DNA of 64,000 nt from Chryseolinea lacunae (GCF_016735595.1 NZ_JAERRB010000005.1:62001-126000), one strand, 5' to 3'; counted from the stretch's first letter, positions 43,168 through 52,743 are shown. Notes: generated by a model from the sequence alone, not told the origin. A program made the numbers and translations.

Positions 43168-43710
43168 ATGAGAAATTTCATCGTCACGTTAGCCTTCGCC
43201 ATTGCAGTGTCTCCAAATGCCGAAGCGCAGATTTCGCAGATCAAGATCAAAGCCCGCGAAGCCGAAATTCCCGCCGACATTGTGCAGTCGTTCCGAAAAG
43301 ACTATCGCGACACCAAAACTTCAGAATGGGCCATCATGCCCGCCGCGCTGGTGGGAGACGAATATGGCGTGACCGGCTACGACACCTCAAACGGTTCCCT
43401 GCCCACCGTCTATGAAGTGTCTTTTCACGGCAACCCCAAAGGCAAAGCCGTCTATGATCAGAATGGTATCCTGAAATATTCAAAAGAAACAATCTCCAAC
43501 ACATCCCTTCCCGCAGCCACCCGAAATGCGGTCGCCAAAAAATATCCGGACTTTGTTTTGATAAAAGACCAGGAAACCATTCGCCAGGGAAAATCACAAA
43601 TCATTCACTATCGCATCGTCATCGAAAAAGCAGTCGAGCGCCGCGTGCTGGCGGTGGACGCAGCCGGAAAAATACTGAGAGAGAACAAGCCGGTGTTGAA
43701 AAGTAAATAG
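43168..43710 (+). CDS. PepSY-like secreted protein (paralogue 1)
   Basis: A 180-residue protein starting MRNFIVTLAFAIAVSPNAEA, a signal peptide. The mature part contains two PepSY-like halves (VYEVSFHGNPKGKAVYDQNGILKYSKETI, then AVAKKYPDFVLIKDQETI), the arrangement of beta-lactamase-inhibitor-like PepSY proteins. Function unknown; such modules bind or sense periplasmic partners. A paralogue lies at 48115-48660. An earlier in-frame ATG at 43123 is unlikely because it would bury the signal. Confidence 0.75.
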   Translation: MRNFIVTLAFAIAVSPNAEAQISQIKIKAREAEIPADIVQSFRKDYRDTKTSEWAIMPAALVGDEYGVTGYDTSNGSLPTVYEVSFHGNPKGKAVYDQNGILKYSKETISNTSLPAATRNAVAKKYPDFVLIKDQETIRQGKSQIIHYRIVIEKAVERRVLAVDAAGKILRENKPVLKSK

Positions 43711-43767
43711 CAGAACGCAGGCTTCGTCTATCAGTCTTTGATATCTCGTATTTCCAGCGCGCCATTT

Positions 43768-44316
43768 CTACTTCCGAAAGAAACGTGTAATCGCATTAAA
43801 GATCCCCTGGTCCTGCGCAATAGTGTTAAAGAAAGAACCGGGAATATTATACAACGCCACCTGGTTCATCACCCGAATAAACAACTGTGCGCGATCATCC
43901 TGCGTGGTCACCAGCGCCGACAAATCGGCAGACGGTAGTATAATCACTTTGTGGCCCGCCTGAATGATGCCTTTCATCGCCTCGTTCGAAAGCAAGTCCG
44001 ACTGCAGCACCGTGGTGATGGTGGGATTCTCGCGTATGTAGGCCAGCAACGTTTCCGCAAAATTTCCCGTCACAAAGTTGCGCCGGGTTTTCACGGGCGA
44101 GAGGCGATGGGAAAGCAATTGAAAGTTTTTGATGTAGAATCCCTGCGCCTCGGCCAGCGCGTGATAGATGTCGGCCAGCGGTTCGTTGCCCGCCGGTGCC
44201 GTGGTGGCAAAGAGCACATGTTTTGCCCGGAGTCTTCGCGACAACTCGGCCGACCAGGCATAGCCCACTTTGAAATCGCGATCAAGTTGAAAGGGGTACA
44301 GAATGGTCACGCTCAT
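43768..44316 (-). CDS. Possible universal-stress-like protein
   Basis: A 182-residue soluble protein. The opening SVTILYPFQLDRDFKVGYAWSAELSRRL and the strand-helix alternation (KHVLFATT, TTVLQSDLLSNEAMKGII, HKVIILPSADLSALV) look like the alpha/beta layout of universal stress proteins, but the G-x2-G-x9-G(S/T) nucleotide motif is not seen. It stands between a convergent PepSY-like gene and the ECF sigma gene. Function remains unassigned. Confidence 0.5.
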   Translation of the reverse strand: MSVTILYPFQLDRDFKVGYAWSAELSRRLRAKHVLFATTAPAGNEPLADIYHALAEAQGFYIKNFQLLSHRLSPVKTRRNFVTGNFAETLLAYIRENPTITTVLQSDLLSNEAMKGIIQAGHKVIILPSADLSALVTTQDDRAQLFIRVMNQVALYNIPGSFFNTIAQDQGIFNAITRFFRK

Positions 44317-44374
44317 CCCAGGTTAGAGGCAATTCCCCGGCAGGGTCACACCGTTGTGTGTTCTATTTTTTCGC

Positions 44375-44980
44375 TCACACCAGTTGATTGTGCACATGGG
44401 CCAACGCCACGGCAAGACCCGCGTGCAGGGCAATGGCATAAAGATGGTTCAGTCTCTCCTTGGCGCGCTTCAGCCGCATCTTCACGGCACTGGCCGACAG
44501 GTGATACATGTGTTGCAAGGCTTCGATCGATTCGCCTTCGCTGTATTTGAGCAGCAGCAGTTTTTTCTCCGCTTCCGGCAAACTTTCAATCAGCGCCAGC
44601 ATAATTTTTTCCAACTCGGTTTGACTCAGGCTGTCGTCGCCGGCATCGTCCATGCCCAGGGCCTCGCCTTGTTTGGCGGTGAGGGGATGGATGTGTTGTT
44701 TGTTTTTCTTCCGCAGAAATTCCAGGCAATGACGGTGCACAATGATGTAGAGCCAGGTGGAAAAAGACGCGTCGCCGCGAAAGGTGTGCAGGCTGTTCAG
44801 GGCTTTGATGAGGGCTTCCTGCGCAAGGTCGAACGCATCGTCGTGATCTTTCACGATCGATACACATTTCTGAAACACCTTGTTGTAGTAGCGGCTGTAG
44901 AGTTCTCCAAACGCTTCGGCATCGCGTTTCACAACCCGCCCGATCAGGGCTTCGTCGGTCATGTTTTCAAAAGTTTTCAT
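44375..44980 (-). CDS. ECF-type RNA polymerase sigma factor
   Basis: A 201-residue sigma factor of the extracytoplasmic-function type. Region 2 (AFGELYSRYYNKVFQKCVSIVKDHDDAFDLAQEALIKAL) and region 4 (LPEAEKKLLLLKYSEGESIEALQHMYHLSASAVKMRLKRAKERL) are clear. No anti-sigma gene follows or precedes it, so it may be controlled at transcription or by an unlinked partner. It is a separate gene from the LuxR-type regulator upstream (159 bases). Confidence 0.92.
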   Translation of the reverse strand: MKTFENMTDEALIGRVVKRDAEAFGELYSRYYNKVFQKCVSIVKDHDDAFDLAQEALIKALNSLHTFRGDASFSTWLYIIVHRHCLEFLRKKNKQHIHPLTAKQGEALGMDDAGDDSLSQTELEKIMLALIESLPEAEKKLLLLKYSEGESIEALQHMYHLSASAVKMRLKRAKERLNHLYAIALHAGLAVALAHVHNQLV

Positions 44981-45139
44981 AGGGCTGCGTGTTGCTGTTG
45001 ATGGATCAAAATTGCATCAATCAACACACCTGTGTAAGCGTGAAAAACGGTATTTATCAAAAACGGCATTGTGCTTAGCGCCCAACCAATTCTCGCAGGG
45101 CGCTACGAGATTCTCGCAGCGGCAGCACTGCAATGTTTG

Positions 45140-45796
45140 CTAGATGAGGGCTTTTTCGATGGCATACTTCACCAGGCCGGCCGTGTTTTTCACTTGCAGC
45201 TTTTCCAGGATGTTGCGCCGGTGGGTGTCGACGGTGCGAATGCTGATGAAAAGTTTTTCGGCAATTTCGCCGTTCGAGCATTCCTGCGCGATCAATTGCA
45301 ACACCTGTATTTCGCGTTCGGAAAGTGGAATGTCTTTGTTGGGTCTGGCAGGGGTCTTACTTTTCAGGTTGGTGAGCGCTTTCAGCAACGAAGCCGACAC
45401 ACTGCTGCTGTAATAGCTATCGCCTTTTGCCACGGCGTGGATGGCCGCCACCAACTCGTCGCTGCCCGTGTTCTTCAGCAGGTAGCCGCTGGCACCCGCT
45501 TCAAGCATCTGAATGATGTGTTCCTGCTCTTCGTGCATGGTAAGCGCCAGCACGTGCACATCGGGATAACGTTGTTTCACCTTTTGTGTGGTCTCCGTGC
45601 CGCTGGCCTTTCCCATGTCTATGTCCATCAGAATCACGTCAGTCACGTTCTTCTCCAGAAACGCCATCACGTCGTTGCCGTCTTCGGCCTCGCCCACTAC
45701 GTCCACATCGGTCGCGCGTTGCAATATGCCCTGAAGACCCACGCGTATAATCTTGTGGTCGTCTGCAATCAATACTTTGATTTTGTCTGTCGTCAT
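45140..45796 (-). CDS. LuxR/NarL-family response regulator
   Basis: A 218-residue two-domain regulator: receiver (about 6-120; D12/D13 acidic pair, acceptor D58 in LMDIDMG) and C-terminal LuxR helix-turn-helix (about 150-212; LSEREIQVLQLIAQECSNGEIAEKLFISIRTVDTH). The ATG at 45796 (MTTDKIKVLIADDH) is preferred; a start at 45898 adds 34 unlikely residues. The CHASE3 kinase at 46588 is the nearest possible partner, although the DUF4136 gene lies between them. Confidence 0.92.
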   Translation of the reverse strand: MTTDKIKVLIADDHKIIRVGLQGILQRATDVDVVGEAEDGNDVMAFLEKNVTDVILMDIDMGKASGTETTQKVKQRYPDVHVLALTMHEEQEHIIQMLEAGASGYLLKNTGSDELVAAIHAVAKGDSYYSSSVSASLLKALTNLKSKTPARPNKDIPLSEREIQVLQLIAQECSNGEIAEKLFISIRTVDTHRRNILEKLQVKNTAGLVKYAIEKALI

Positions 45797-45998
45797 CACT
45801 TTCAGCTGAAACGTTTGCCCTTTCAATTTCTTGTTTAAGAACTGTGGGGCTATGCATGAAGTTACATCAAAGAACAAAAAAAATACATGAAAACCCAAGC
45901 AGGACCATCATCCTGTCCAAAACAAAATCATGAAAGGGGCGTGACCATGCAGCAGGGTTTACATCTCAAGTCTAAAACTTTTTAAAACCGATCAAACT

Positions 45999-46553
45999 AT
46001 GAAACGCAACGCAATACTTGCTCTGCTGCTGTTCTCGGCAATGGCATCACAGGCACAGGTTCATGTGGACTTCGACAAAAAAGTGGATTTTAAAAACTAC
46101 AAAACATTTCGCTTCGAGCCGGGAAAAGTGATCCGCAAGCTGGGCGTGCACGACACCGAAAGCACGTTCCTCAACCAATACATCGACGAGGCCGTCACAA
46201 AAGCACTGGTGGCCAAAGGACTTTCGCCCACCACCAACCATCCCGACCTGGTCATCACCTACCTGGCCGGCGCGCGCGAGAAACAACAGGTTCAGAACTA
46301 CATGACCAACCCGGGCTTCTATCCCTACTCCGGCTTCTATGGCATGGGCGGATGGTGGGGACCGGGCTGGAATAATTTCTGGGTCCGCAACTATGAAGAA
46401 GGCACCGTCATCCTCGACATCTATGATGCACACAAAACCGAACTCGTGTGGCGCGCCTATGCCGTTTCGTCTATCAATAATTTCAACGAGAAAAAGTTTG
46501 TGGAAAAACAGATCGGCAAATCGCTGAAACATTTTCCGCCCACAGCAAAATAG
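45999..46553 (+). CDS. DUF4136 secreted protein
   Basis: A 184-residue protein with signal peptide (MKRNAILALLLFSAMASQAQ). The body begins VHVDFDKKVDFKNYKTFRF and ends with VILDIYDAHKTELVWRAYAV and KQIGKSLKHFPP, the full pattern of DUF4136. A Gly/Tyr/Trp-rich loop (FYPYSGFYGMGGWWGPGWNNF) splits it, as is common in this family. The family is of unknown function and common in Bacteroidota envelopes. Confidence 0.88.
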   Translation: MKRNAILALLLFSAMASQAQVHVDFDKKVDFKNYKTFRFEPGKVIRKLGVHDTESTFLNQYIDEAVTKALVAKGLSPTTNHPDLVITYLAGAREKQQVQNYMTNPGFYPYSGFYGMGGWWGPGWNNFWVRNYEEGTVILDIYDAHKTELVWRAYAVSSINNFNEKKFVEKQIGKSLKHFPPTAK

Positions 46554-46587
46554 AAATCCGCAAAGAATGTAAAGACTGCGCGGCGCC

Positions 46588-48009
46588 TTAGTTCTTCTTA
46601 GGTGCCACGGTGGGCAAGGTTACTACAAACGTGGAGCCTTCGCCCACCACGCTGGTCACAGAGATCTGACCCTCCAGCAGCGAAACAAGTTCCTTCACAA
46701 TCGACAAGCCCAGCCCCGTTGAACCTTCGCCGGCGGTGGGCCGGTTGGTGAGCCGTTGAAATTTTTTGAAGAGGTTGGGCATCTCATCAACCGGAATGCC
46801 CAGCCCCTCGTCAATCACAGCAAAACTAACGGTGTCGTCGCGGAGCACCGTGTTCAGCTTCACTGTTTTTCCTATCGACGAAAACTTGAAGGCATTCGAG
46901 ATCAGGTTTTCAAGGATGCGCTGCAAAATGTCGGGGTCGGTGTGGATCGTTCCTTCGGCGGGCATCACCTCCCATTGCAGGCTCTTCTTTTCTGCCGCGT
47001 GGCTAAACTCCGTGTTCAGTTTGTTCAGCAGACTGGCCAGCTCCACCTTGGTTTTCCTGGGTTGCGACTGGCCCTGTTCAATGCGGTTGATGTCCAGTAA
47101 ATTCCGCACCAACTCCTGCATGGTTTTGCAGGCGTCTTCCATATAGTCCAGATATTGCAGATCGTTCTCCGAACGTTCGGTGTTTTCAAGACGCATCAGG
47201 GAAATGAGCCCCAGCACGCCGGCAATGGGAACTTTCAGATCGTGCGAGGCGATGCCCAGAAAATGATCTTTGGCCGTGTTGGCGTTCACCAGCTGCGTGG
47301 TGCGCACCTGCACCTTGTGTTCAAGGGTTTCGTTGGCCCGCTTGAGGTTCAACACTAGCGTGTTGATGTTGCGTTGTTTCAGGGCCAGCGTTACCAACGC
47401 CACGGCCGAGGTGAGCCCAATCAGCAGAAAGGCAAGAAACCTCACGTTGTCTTCCATGCGCGTGTTTGTTTCGAGCGTTTTGTTCTCGCGGTCCAGCAAG
47501 GTTTGTTCGCGGTGCACCAGGGCACGGATCAGCACGGTGAGTGTGTCCATATAGGCCTTGCCGGTTTTCTCGTGAATTCTGCGGGCCGCCGAATCTTTGC
47601 CAAACGTGTTGACCGCCGCCAGCGTGTTCTCCAGGTCGCGTCGTTTGTTTTGAAGGGCCGCAATAATTTTGTCTTCCAGCAAATAGGTTTGTTGCTCGTC
47701 GCCGTCGAGCAGTTTCTTGAGGCTGTCGGTTTGCATGGCCACCATGCCACGCGCTTCGTTGTAGGGTTCCAGAAAATCGCTGTCGCCCGTAATCACATAA
47801 CCGCGCTGCCCCGTCTCCATGTCTTTCAGCAGCGACAACAGTTGTGTTGACGACCCGATGGACTGATAGCGCCGGATGACGCGGTCCATCGATTGTTTTT
47901 TCTCTTGCGTATTGTTGTAGGTTATGACGGCGCTCACGATCACAAAAACGATCGACAACGCCAGGAGCACATACACACTGCCGCTCCTTACTTTCACGAT
48001 GGCATTCAT
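46588..48009 (-). CDS. Sensor histidine kinase with CHASE3 domain
   Basis: A 473-residue kinase starting MNAIVKVRSGSVYVLLAL (first ATG at 48030 adds seven residues). Two membrane helices (about 10-30 and 190-212) enclose a CHASE3 sensing domain with the typical MET-GQRGYVITG turn. Then follow HisKA with the phospho-acceptor in FLGIASHDLKVP and an HATPase domain (NLISNAFKFSS, GLGIP, GSTGLGLSIV). It may signal to the LuxR-type regulator 0.8 kb away. A terminator separates it from the upstream PepSY-like gene. Confidence 0.93.
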   Translation of the reverse strand: MNAIVKVRSGSVYVLLALSIVFVIVSAVITYNNTQEKKQSMDRVIRRYQSIGSSTQLLSLLKDMETGQRGYVITGDSDFLEPYNEARGMVAMQTDSLKKLLDGDEQQTYLLEDKIIAALQNKRRDLENTLAAVNTFGKDSAARRIHEKTGKAYMDTLTVLIRALVHREQTLLDRENKTLETNTRMEDNVRFLAFLLIGLTSAVALVTLALKQRNINTLVLNLKRANETLEHKVQVRTTQLVNANTAKDHFLGIASHDLKVPIAGVLGLISLMRLENTERSENDLQYLDYMEDACKTMQELVRNLLDINRIEQGQSQPRKTKVELASLLNKLNTEFSHAAEKKSLQWEVMPAEGTIHTDPDILQRILENLISNAFKFSSIGKTVKLNTVLRDDTVSFAVIDEGLGIPVDEMPNLFKKFQRLTNRPTAGEGSTGLGLSIVKELVSLLEGQISVTSVVGEGSTFVVTLPTVAPKKN

Positions 48010-48059
48010 ATCTCTTTCAAATAAACCCAAGGTAACACGGGCGCATAGGGATTACAAAC

Positions 48060-48092
48060 AAAAAAGTCTTTCCGAAACCGGAAAGACTTTTT
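48060..48092. terminator. Bidirectional intrinsic terminator
   Basis: AAAAAGTCTTTCCG and CGGAAAGACTTTTT are perfectly paired over a four-base loop, giving a T-run on either strand. It lies 23 bases after the stop of the minus-strand PepSY-like gene and before the histidine kinase start. Confidence 0.88.
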
Positions 48093-48114
48093 CAAATCGA
48101 TGGCCCCCTCTACC

Positions 48115-48660
48115 CTACGAATGTCTCAACGCATCTTTCGCCATCGTTCCATCGGGATTCACAAACAAATTTCGATGCTGCTTATTCTTGTGAATCTCCA
48201 CATGAAAAACTTCCCGCACGGCGCCCTGGTGCGTGGTGATCTTTTCGCGATCGTTCACAATGCTCCAGTCCGGATATTTTTGATGAATGGCTGCCGACAC
48301 TTCTTCCGGCAGGTCCGCCTTCTTCAACACCGTCTTCGACGACACCAGGTTTCCGTTCTTGTCGTAGACGGCTTTGTATTGTTCGCCGGCTTCCTTCATG
48401 TTCACCATATAAAAATCGGGCGTGGCACCGTTCAGATGATCGTCGAGGTTCACCGACCATCGCTCGCCATAGAGCTTTGCCGGCAGAATGTTGAGGTCTC
48501 CCACAATGGCCTTGGGAAAATCCTGTTTAATGGCCGTCATCACGGCGGTGGGTTCTTCGCCTTTCTTCACGCGGGTGAGCAGGAAGGTCTCGGTGTTGGA
48601 TTGTGCCTGTGCAGCCAGCCCGGCCGCCATGCACGCAAAAATGAGAATAAGGTTTTTCAT
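48115..48660 (-). CDS. PepSY-like secreted protein (paralogue 2)
   Basis: A 181-residue secreted protein; the ATG at 48660 gives a signal peptide (MKNLILIFACMAAGLAAQAQ). The PepSY-like part (FYMVNMKEAGEQYKAVYDKNGNLVSSKTVL, then IHQKYPDWSIVNDREKI) matches the pattern in the gene at 43168-43710, so the two are paralogues. The tail is basic and ends KDALRHS. A strong terminator follows. It is a stand-alone gene; function unknown. Confidence 0.75.
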   Translation of the reverse strand: MKNLILIFACMAAGLAAQAQSNTETFLLTRVKKGEEPTAVMTAIKQDFPKAIVGDLNILPAKLYGERWSVNLDDHLNGATPDFYMVNMKEAGEQYKAVYDKNGNLVSSKTVLKKADLPEEVSAAIHQKYPDWSIVNDREKITTHQGAVREVFHVEIHKNKQHRNLFVNPDGTMAKDALRHS

Positions 48661-49141
48661 GGCTGTGATTGTTTTTTGATTTCGCCCTTTTGATGAAAGG
48701 CCACGCAAAAGTCACATGGACCGCGAAATAATAAGCGGCCAGCACCGCTTTCCGGCATTTTGGCCTACGCAAGCCGTCGTTGACCTGCCGGCCATCAAAA
48801 AAATCACATGTCCATCAATAATATTTCAATAAGCCTGTCGTCTCTGGTTTCTGCACATCAGCAAGATCAAAACCACCCTCACAGCGTCTCAAGGCACTTT
48901 ATGGGCCGCAATCAGGGCAACCTTTCCCCACCTTCAACAGCACTTTGGGGCACCTCAGGGTGCGCGGTTCAATTAAAGACTGAAGTATCTCCTCCGAATT
49001 GACTACCTTGCGCGAAATCTGAACCGTATTATCTCTCTCCCTCCATTTTTTCGATAATCACTTGCAATTGCTTGCCGTTCGGGAAGTCGGGAAACTGACA
49101 CTTTTGACTCTAGTATTTTAGTATTCACCAAATCAATACAC
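48661..49141. other. 480-base gap upstream of the primary sigma gene
   Basis: No protein or RNA gene is supported here. The part nearest rpoD contains promoter-like pieces (GACTACCTTGCG at about 49000 and a repeated TAGTATT just before 49130). A long 5' region for rpoD is possible. Confidence 0.45.
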
Positions 49142-50005
49142 ATGCGACAACTAAAGATTAGTAAACAGATTACCAACCGCGAAAGCCAGTCCCTCGACAA
49201 GTATTTACAAGAAATAGGAAGGGTGGATTTGATTACTACTGAAGTTGAAGTAGAACTTGCCCGTCGCATCCGCGAAGGCGACGCCGTGGCCCTCGAAAAA
49301 CTCACCAAAGCCAACCTGCGCTTTGTGGTTTCTGTAGCCAAACAATATCAAAACTCCGGCCTCACCCTGGGCGACCTCATCAACGAAGGCAACCTGGGCC
49401 TCATCAAGGCGGCCAAACGTTTTGACGAAACACGCGGCTTCAAGTTCATCTCCTATGCCGTGTGGTGGATTCGTCAATCGATCATGCAAGCGTTGGCAGA
49501 GCAATCGCGCATTGTGCGTTTGCCCCTCAACCGCGTGAGCTCCCTCACCAAAATATCAAAGACTTTTTCTGACCTGGAACAAAAATTCCAACGCGAGCCT
49601 TCACCCGAAGAGCTGGCCGAAGTGATTGGCGTGACCACCCAGGACGTGATCGACAACCTGAAAGTATCGGGCCGCCACGTGTCTATGGACGCTCCCTTTG
49701 CTCAAGGCGAAGACAACAGTCTTCTCGATGTGCTCAGCGACGCCAACGAAGCCCGTCCCGATGCATTGCTCATGTCGCATTCGCTGGTAGAAGAAGTGCA
49801 ACGCGCTCTTTCAACACTTTCGGTGCGCGAAGCAGAAGTGCTGGGTCTGTATTTCGGTCTCAACAACACCGATCCCATGACCCTCGAAGAAATCGGCGAC
49901 AAATTCAACCTCACCCGCGAACGCGTCCGCCAGATCAAAGAGAAAGCAACACGCCGCCTGAAGCACACGTCTAAGAGCAAAGCCTTGAAATCGTATTTGG
50001 GCTAA
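49142..50005 (+). CDS. rpoD: Primary RNA polymerase sigma factor (Bacteroidota type)
   Basis: A 287-residue group-1 sigma factor. It starts [26 protein letters not shown] (region 1.2). Region 2 has [11 protein letters not shown] and [20 protein letters not shown]; region 3 reads [15 protein letters not shown]; region 4 ends [19 protein letters not shown]. It lacks the long N-terminal extension of enteric RpoD, which is the norm in Bacteroidota, whose primary sigma recognises TTTG and TAnnTTTG boxes. It directs most transcription in the cell and is a single-gene unit here. Confidence 0.96.
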   Translation: MRQLKISKQITNRESQSLDKYLQEIGRVDLITTEVEVELARRIREGDAVALEKLTKANLRFVVSVAKQYQNSGLTLGDLINEGNLGLIKAAKRFDETRGFKFISYAVWWIRQSIMQALAEQSRIVRLPLNRVSSLTKISKTFSDLEQKFQREPSPEELAEVIGVTTQDVIDNLKVSGRHVSMDAPFAQGEDNSLLDVLSDANEARPDALLMSHSLVEEVQRALSTLSVREAEVLGLYFGLNNTDPMTLEEIGDKFNLTRERVRQIKEKATRRLKHTSKSKALKSYLG

Positions 50006-50081
50006 GGCATTCAGCAAGACCACATCAATCGATTAGCGCAAGCGTCGATTTAAAATACACATCAACCGGGGGTTGGAAATA

Positions 50082-50582
50082 TCAAAGAGTTTTCTCTTGG
50101 GTATCTCCAACCCTCGCTGCATTTTTGAGCATCTGTATTCGCTTTGCCATGCGGATAACGTCCTGCCGGTATGCAGGCAGATTGAACGAGGTGGAAGAAT
50201 TGTCGTTCAGAATAATCTCAAAAACATGATTGTATGGCAAATTCAATAACTCCAGCAACACCTCTCCCTGGGAACCATATTCCTTCGCAAATTTCAGCGA
50301 TCTGATTTGACGAATCTTCAGGCGTTTTGCTTTTGTGAAAAAGGGAAGCAGGGATCTTTTTATGTCATAAAAGAATTCGTCATCAACCGCAAGGTCATGA
50401 ACCGGAAGCACATAGATAAAGATGGTGCAGAGCACGCCAAAGATAACCTTGCCTACTATCACATCAGAAGTGCCAGCCTGAAGCGCCGCGAGGGCGCCAT
50501 TGATCATCAACACCAACAAGGTCCGTTTGGACCACGTCCAGGGATTTCGAAAGTTATTGGTGCTTGTGAGGTGAGGTTTCAC
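50082..50582 (-). CDS. Small inner-membrane protein coupled to the Kelch gene
   Basis: A 166-residue protein. I choose a GTG start at 50582 because it overlaps the Kelch stop as GTGA, the classic coupling; the longest frame from 50702 runs inside the Kelch gene. Hydrophobic helices cover TLLVLMINGALAALQ and IVGKVIFGVLCTIFIYVLPV. A basic cytoplasmic part follows (FFTKAKRLKIRQIRSLKFAKEYG, then QDVIRMAKRIQMLKN). The layout looks like a small membrane protein with a PH-like soluble tail. No family recognised. Confidence 0.6.
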   Translation of the reverse strand: MKPHLTSTNNFRNPWTWSKRTLLVLMINGALAALQAGTSDVIVGKVIFGVLCTIFIYVLPVHDLAVDDEFFYDIKRSLLPFFTKAKRLKIRQIRSLKFAKEYGSQGEVLLELLNLPYNHVFEIILNDNSSTSFNLPAYRQDVIRMAKRIQMLKNAARVGDTQEKTL

Positions 50583-51508
50583 GGCACAAACACCCACACC
50601 TCTTTGCTTCTGTCGGGACACACCACAAAAGATCGTGTGTCGATGGTGAAGGTGGTGGGGCCATAGAAGTTTGCCGACGCGAAGTGTGTGTCGGTATACC
50701 ATTCGTTGGTTTGCAGATCGTATTTATAAAGCCGGGCACCGTTTTGCGAATCGTGAATGCCAACATGACCAGCGCTGAAATTGGCGAACTTGAAGGTTGT
50801 GCTGCCGGGCATCATGGGCAGGCTGGTTTTTTCTGTCCAACGGTTGGCGGCGGCATCGTATTCATACAAGTCGTTGGTTGTGCCTGTGGTGGTGATGCCC
50901 AGGCCCATAAAGCCTTTGTCGCCGATGTTAAAGGCAACGGTCATCACCCTGGCGTCGCCGGGAAAATCTGCTTTTCGCGTCCACGTGTTGGCTACGGGAT
51001 CGAACATCCAAAAGTCGTTCAGGATTTGAAAGGGAAACTCACTACTTGCGCCCGTGCCGAAATAGCCCTTGCCATTCGCCGCGAAGGCGGCAATTTCCGG
51101 TCGCGTATATTCCGAAAGCTTTGACTTGAACGTCCATGTATCGGCGGCCTCATCATACTCATAAATCGCACTGGAGGTAACCATCACATAGCCCTTCTTG
51201 CCGATGGTGAGCGCCACTTCTGCCGTGCCTTCGTAGGGAAAATCCTTTTTTTGCGTCCACGAATCGGCCGCAGGATCATACTCCCAAACCTCCTTGGACT
51301 GGTCGCTGGTTTGTGCCAACCCCACATAGGCTTTTCCATTCACCACAAACGAAACGTACTCGCTACCCGTCTTGCCCGGAAAATCGCCAAGCCTTTTCCA
51401 TTCGCCTTTCTTGTCTGGCGCAGGCAGGGGCGCGATGGCCTGATCAGATTGACAGCCCGCACTGATAACGGCGAGAACAACGACGCCAACCTTCAGGATG
51501 CTTCTCAT
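50579..51508 (-). CDS. Kelch-repeat lipoprotein
   Basis: A 309-residue lipoprotein with the lipidated Cys at 19 (VLAVISAGC). The rest is five to six Kelch blades of about 48 residues, each with the W-x-[RK]-K-x-D-F-P and Y-D-x-A-A-x-x-W-T pattern (for example EVWEYDPAADSWTQKKDFP). They fold into a beta-propeller that binds partners or ligands, here on the cell surface or in the periplasm. It is the first gene of a pair with the coupled membrane protein. Confidence 0.9.
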   Translation of the reverse strand: MRSILKVGVVVLAVISAGCQSDQAIAPLPAPDKKGEWKRLGDFPGKTGSEYVSFVVNGKAYVGLAQTSDQSKEVWEYDPAADSWTQKKDFPYEGTAEVALTIGKKGYVMVTSSAIYEYDEAADTWTFKSKLSEYTRPEIAAFAANGKGYFGTGASSEFPFQILNDFWMFDPVANTWTRKADFPGDARVMTVAFNIGDKGFMGLGITTTGTTNDLYEYDAAANRWTEKTSLPMMPGSTTFKFANFSAGHVGIHDSQNGARLYKYDLQTNEWYTDTHFASANFYGPTTFTIDTRSFVVCPDRSKEVWVFVP

Positions 51509-51631
51509 AACGTGGTCTTTTTTAATGAAGATAATGAATGGTTTTGAAAGTTGCCAAACACGTTGGCGCAGGTCATTCTTTTTCGCAAAATTGTAGCCCT
51601 CCGGTTCCCATAACCGCTACACGTCGCCGCC

Positions 51632-52099
51632 ATGAAAAACTTCGAAAAGTTTGCCATCGTCACATCGCTCTCCCTGTTCCTGCTCCGAACGTTCACAACC
51701 TATGGCTCCGACGGCGTGTTCTTTCTCACCATGACGGCGCTTGCCATCTTCTACCTGATCTTTGGTTTTTTCCTGGTGAACAACTTCACCTTCACCGGCA
51801 TCTTCAATCGCGCAGCCTACCAGTCCTTGTCAACGCTGCGCATCCTGGGTTCCGCCTGCGTTGGTTTTTTGCTGGGACCGCTGGTGCTGAGCACCATCTT
51901 TCTTTTCTTCAACTACAGTGGTGGCATGAATCTATACTTCATTGGTGTCGGCTCCACAACGCCACTGCTGGTGATCAGCGCTGTGAAATACGTTCTCACC
52001 AAAGATGTTTTTTATCGTGACAACATTTTCCGCTCCGCATTTTGGCTGGCATTCCCAACGGTGGTGCTGTTCATAACGAATCCTCCTGCTGCCTTCTGA
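51632..52099 (+). CDS. Four-helix membrane protein of unknown function
   Basis: A 155-residue integral membrane protein with about four hydrophobic helices (SLFLLRTF, FFLTMTALAIFYLIFGFFLV, ILGSACVGFLLGPLVLSTIFLFF, LVISAVKYVL and a last one at AFWLAFPTVVLFI). It is divergent from the Kelch gene with 123 bases between starts. I do not recognise a family; similar small proteins are common in Bacteroidota. Confidence 0.7.
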   Translation: MKNFEKFAIVTSLSLFLLRTFTTYGSDGVFFLTMTALAIFYLIFGFFLVNNFTFTGIFNRAAYQSLSTLRILGSACVGFLLGPLVLSTIFLFFNYSGGMNLYFIGVGSTTPLLVISAVKYVLTKDVFYRDNIFRSAFWLAFPTVVLFITNPPAAF

Positions 52100-52192
52100 A
52101 AACAATCCGTTGTCGTCCGTAGAAATGACGATGAGTGATAGCGTTGTTTGAATTTGTTATTTATTTTCGTTTGTCAACAAGCGCCGGACACT

Positions 52193-52399
52193 ATGAAAAC
52201 AATAAAAATCAAGCCGCTGTTTCTGTTAGTGCTTTGCACACTGGCTTCGTTCACTTCATTGATCATGATCGCGACGGGAAAAATTGGAAGCAAAGAAATG
52301 TGGCGGTTGATTGCGGGAGGCGTTGGCTTTGCCGGAATTTTGATGTTGTTGATTTGGGTGGCTTGGAATGTCGTTAGCGGTAGCCGAAGAAAATCATAG
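52193..52399 (+). CDS. Small two-helix membrane protein
   Basis: A 68-residue protein from the ATG at 52193 (MKTIKIKPLF); an ATG at 52148 lies in the promoter-like TTATTTATTTTCG stretch and is rejected. Two membrane helices (LFLLVLCTLASFTSLIMIA and LIAGGVGFAGILMLLIWVAWNVV) are joined by a short loop, and the tail is basic. Function unknown. Confidence 0.6.
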   Translation: MKTIKIKPLFLLVLCTLASFTSLIMIATGKIGSKEMWRLIAGGVGFAGILMLLIWVAWNVVSGSRRKS

Positions 52400-52461
52400 G
52401 TAGCTACGCATTCGCTTATTTTCTCAACGATCTGGGCAGATTCAACAACGTCCTTTCCTTC

Positions 52462-52707
52462 TCATCGTGCAGCACGGTTCACATAACCCCACACCCATTG
52501 CACCACTTTCAACACCACACCCACCAGCAGCACCATGCCGCCGCGACTCATGAGCGCGTTGGCCATGGCTTGTTCCTCATAGTAGCGCTTTGCTAATTCA
52601 GGCGGAGGGTCCTGGTAGGGAATGCCGGGGTCGGTTACAAGGCCGTACACAACAATGCACAGGCCCAGTGCCAGCACACCATTGGCAATCCATTTCAAAA
52701 CGCGCAT
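52462..52707 (-). CDS. Small two-helix membrane protein
   Basis: An 81-residue protein with one helix near the start (WIANGVLALGLCIVVYGLV) and one near the end (GGMVLLVGVVLKVVQWVWGYV), joined by a Pro-rich loop (GIPYQDPPPEL). It lies 36 bases after the lipoprotein gene on the same strand, probably in one transcript. No family recognised. Confidence 0.6.
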   Translation of the reverse strand: MRVLKWIANGVLALGLCIVVYGLVTDPGIPYQDPPPELAKRYYEEQAMANALMSRGGMVLLVGVVLKVVQWVWGYVNRAAR

Positions 52708-52743
52708 GCTGCCACGGCGTTAGCGGTGGACATCCGCGTCGTG

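Noticed and set aside
45140-48009. A tight two-component operon of the LuxR regulator and the CHASE3 kinase
   Set aside because: Both are on the minus strand, but a divergent DUF4136 gene with its own promoter region lies between them, so they are at most neighbours.
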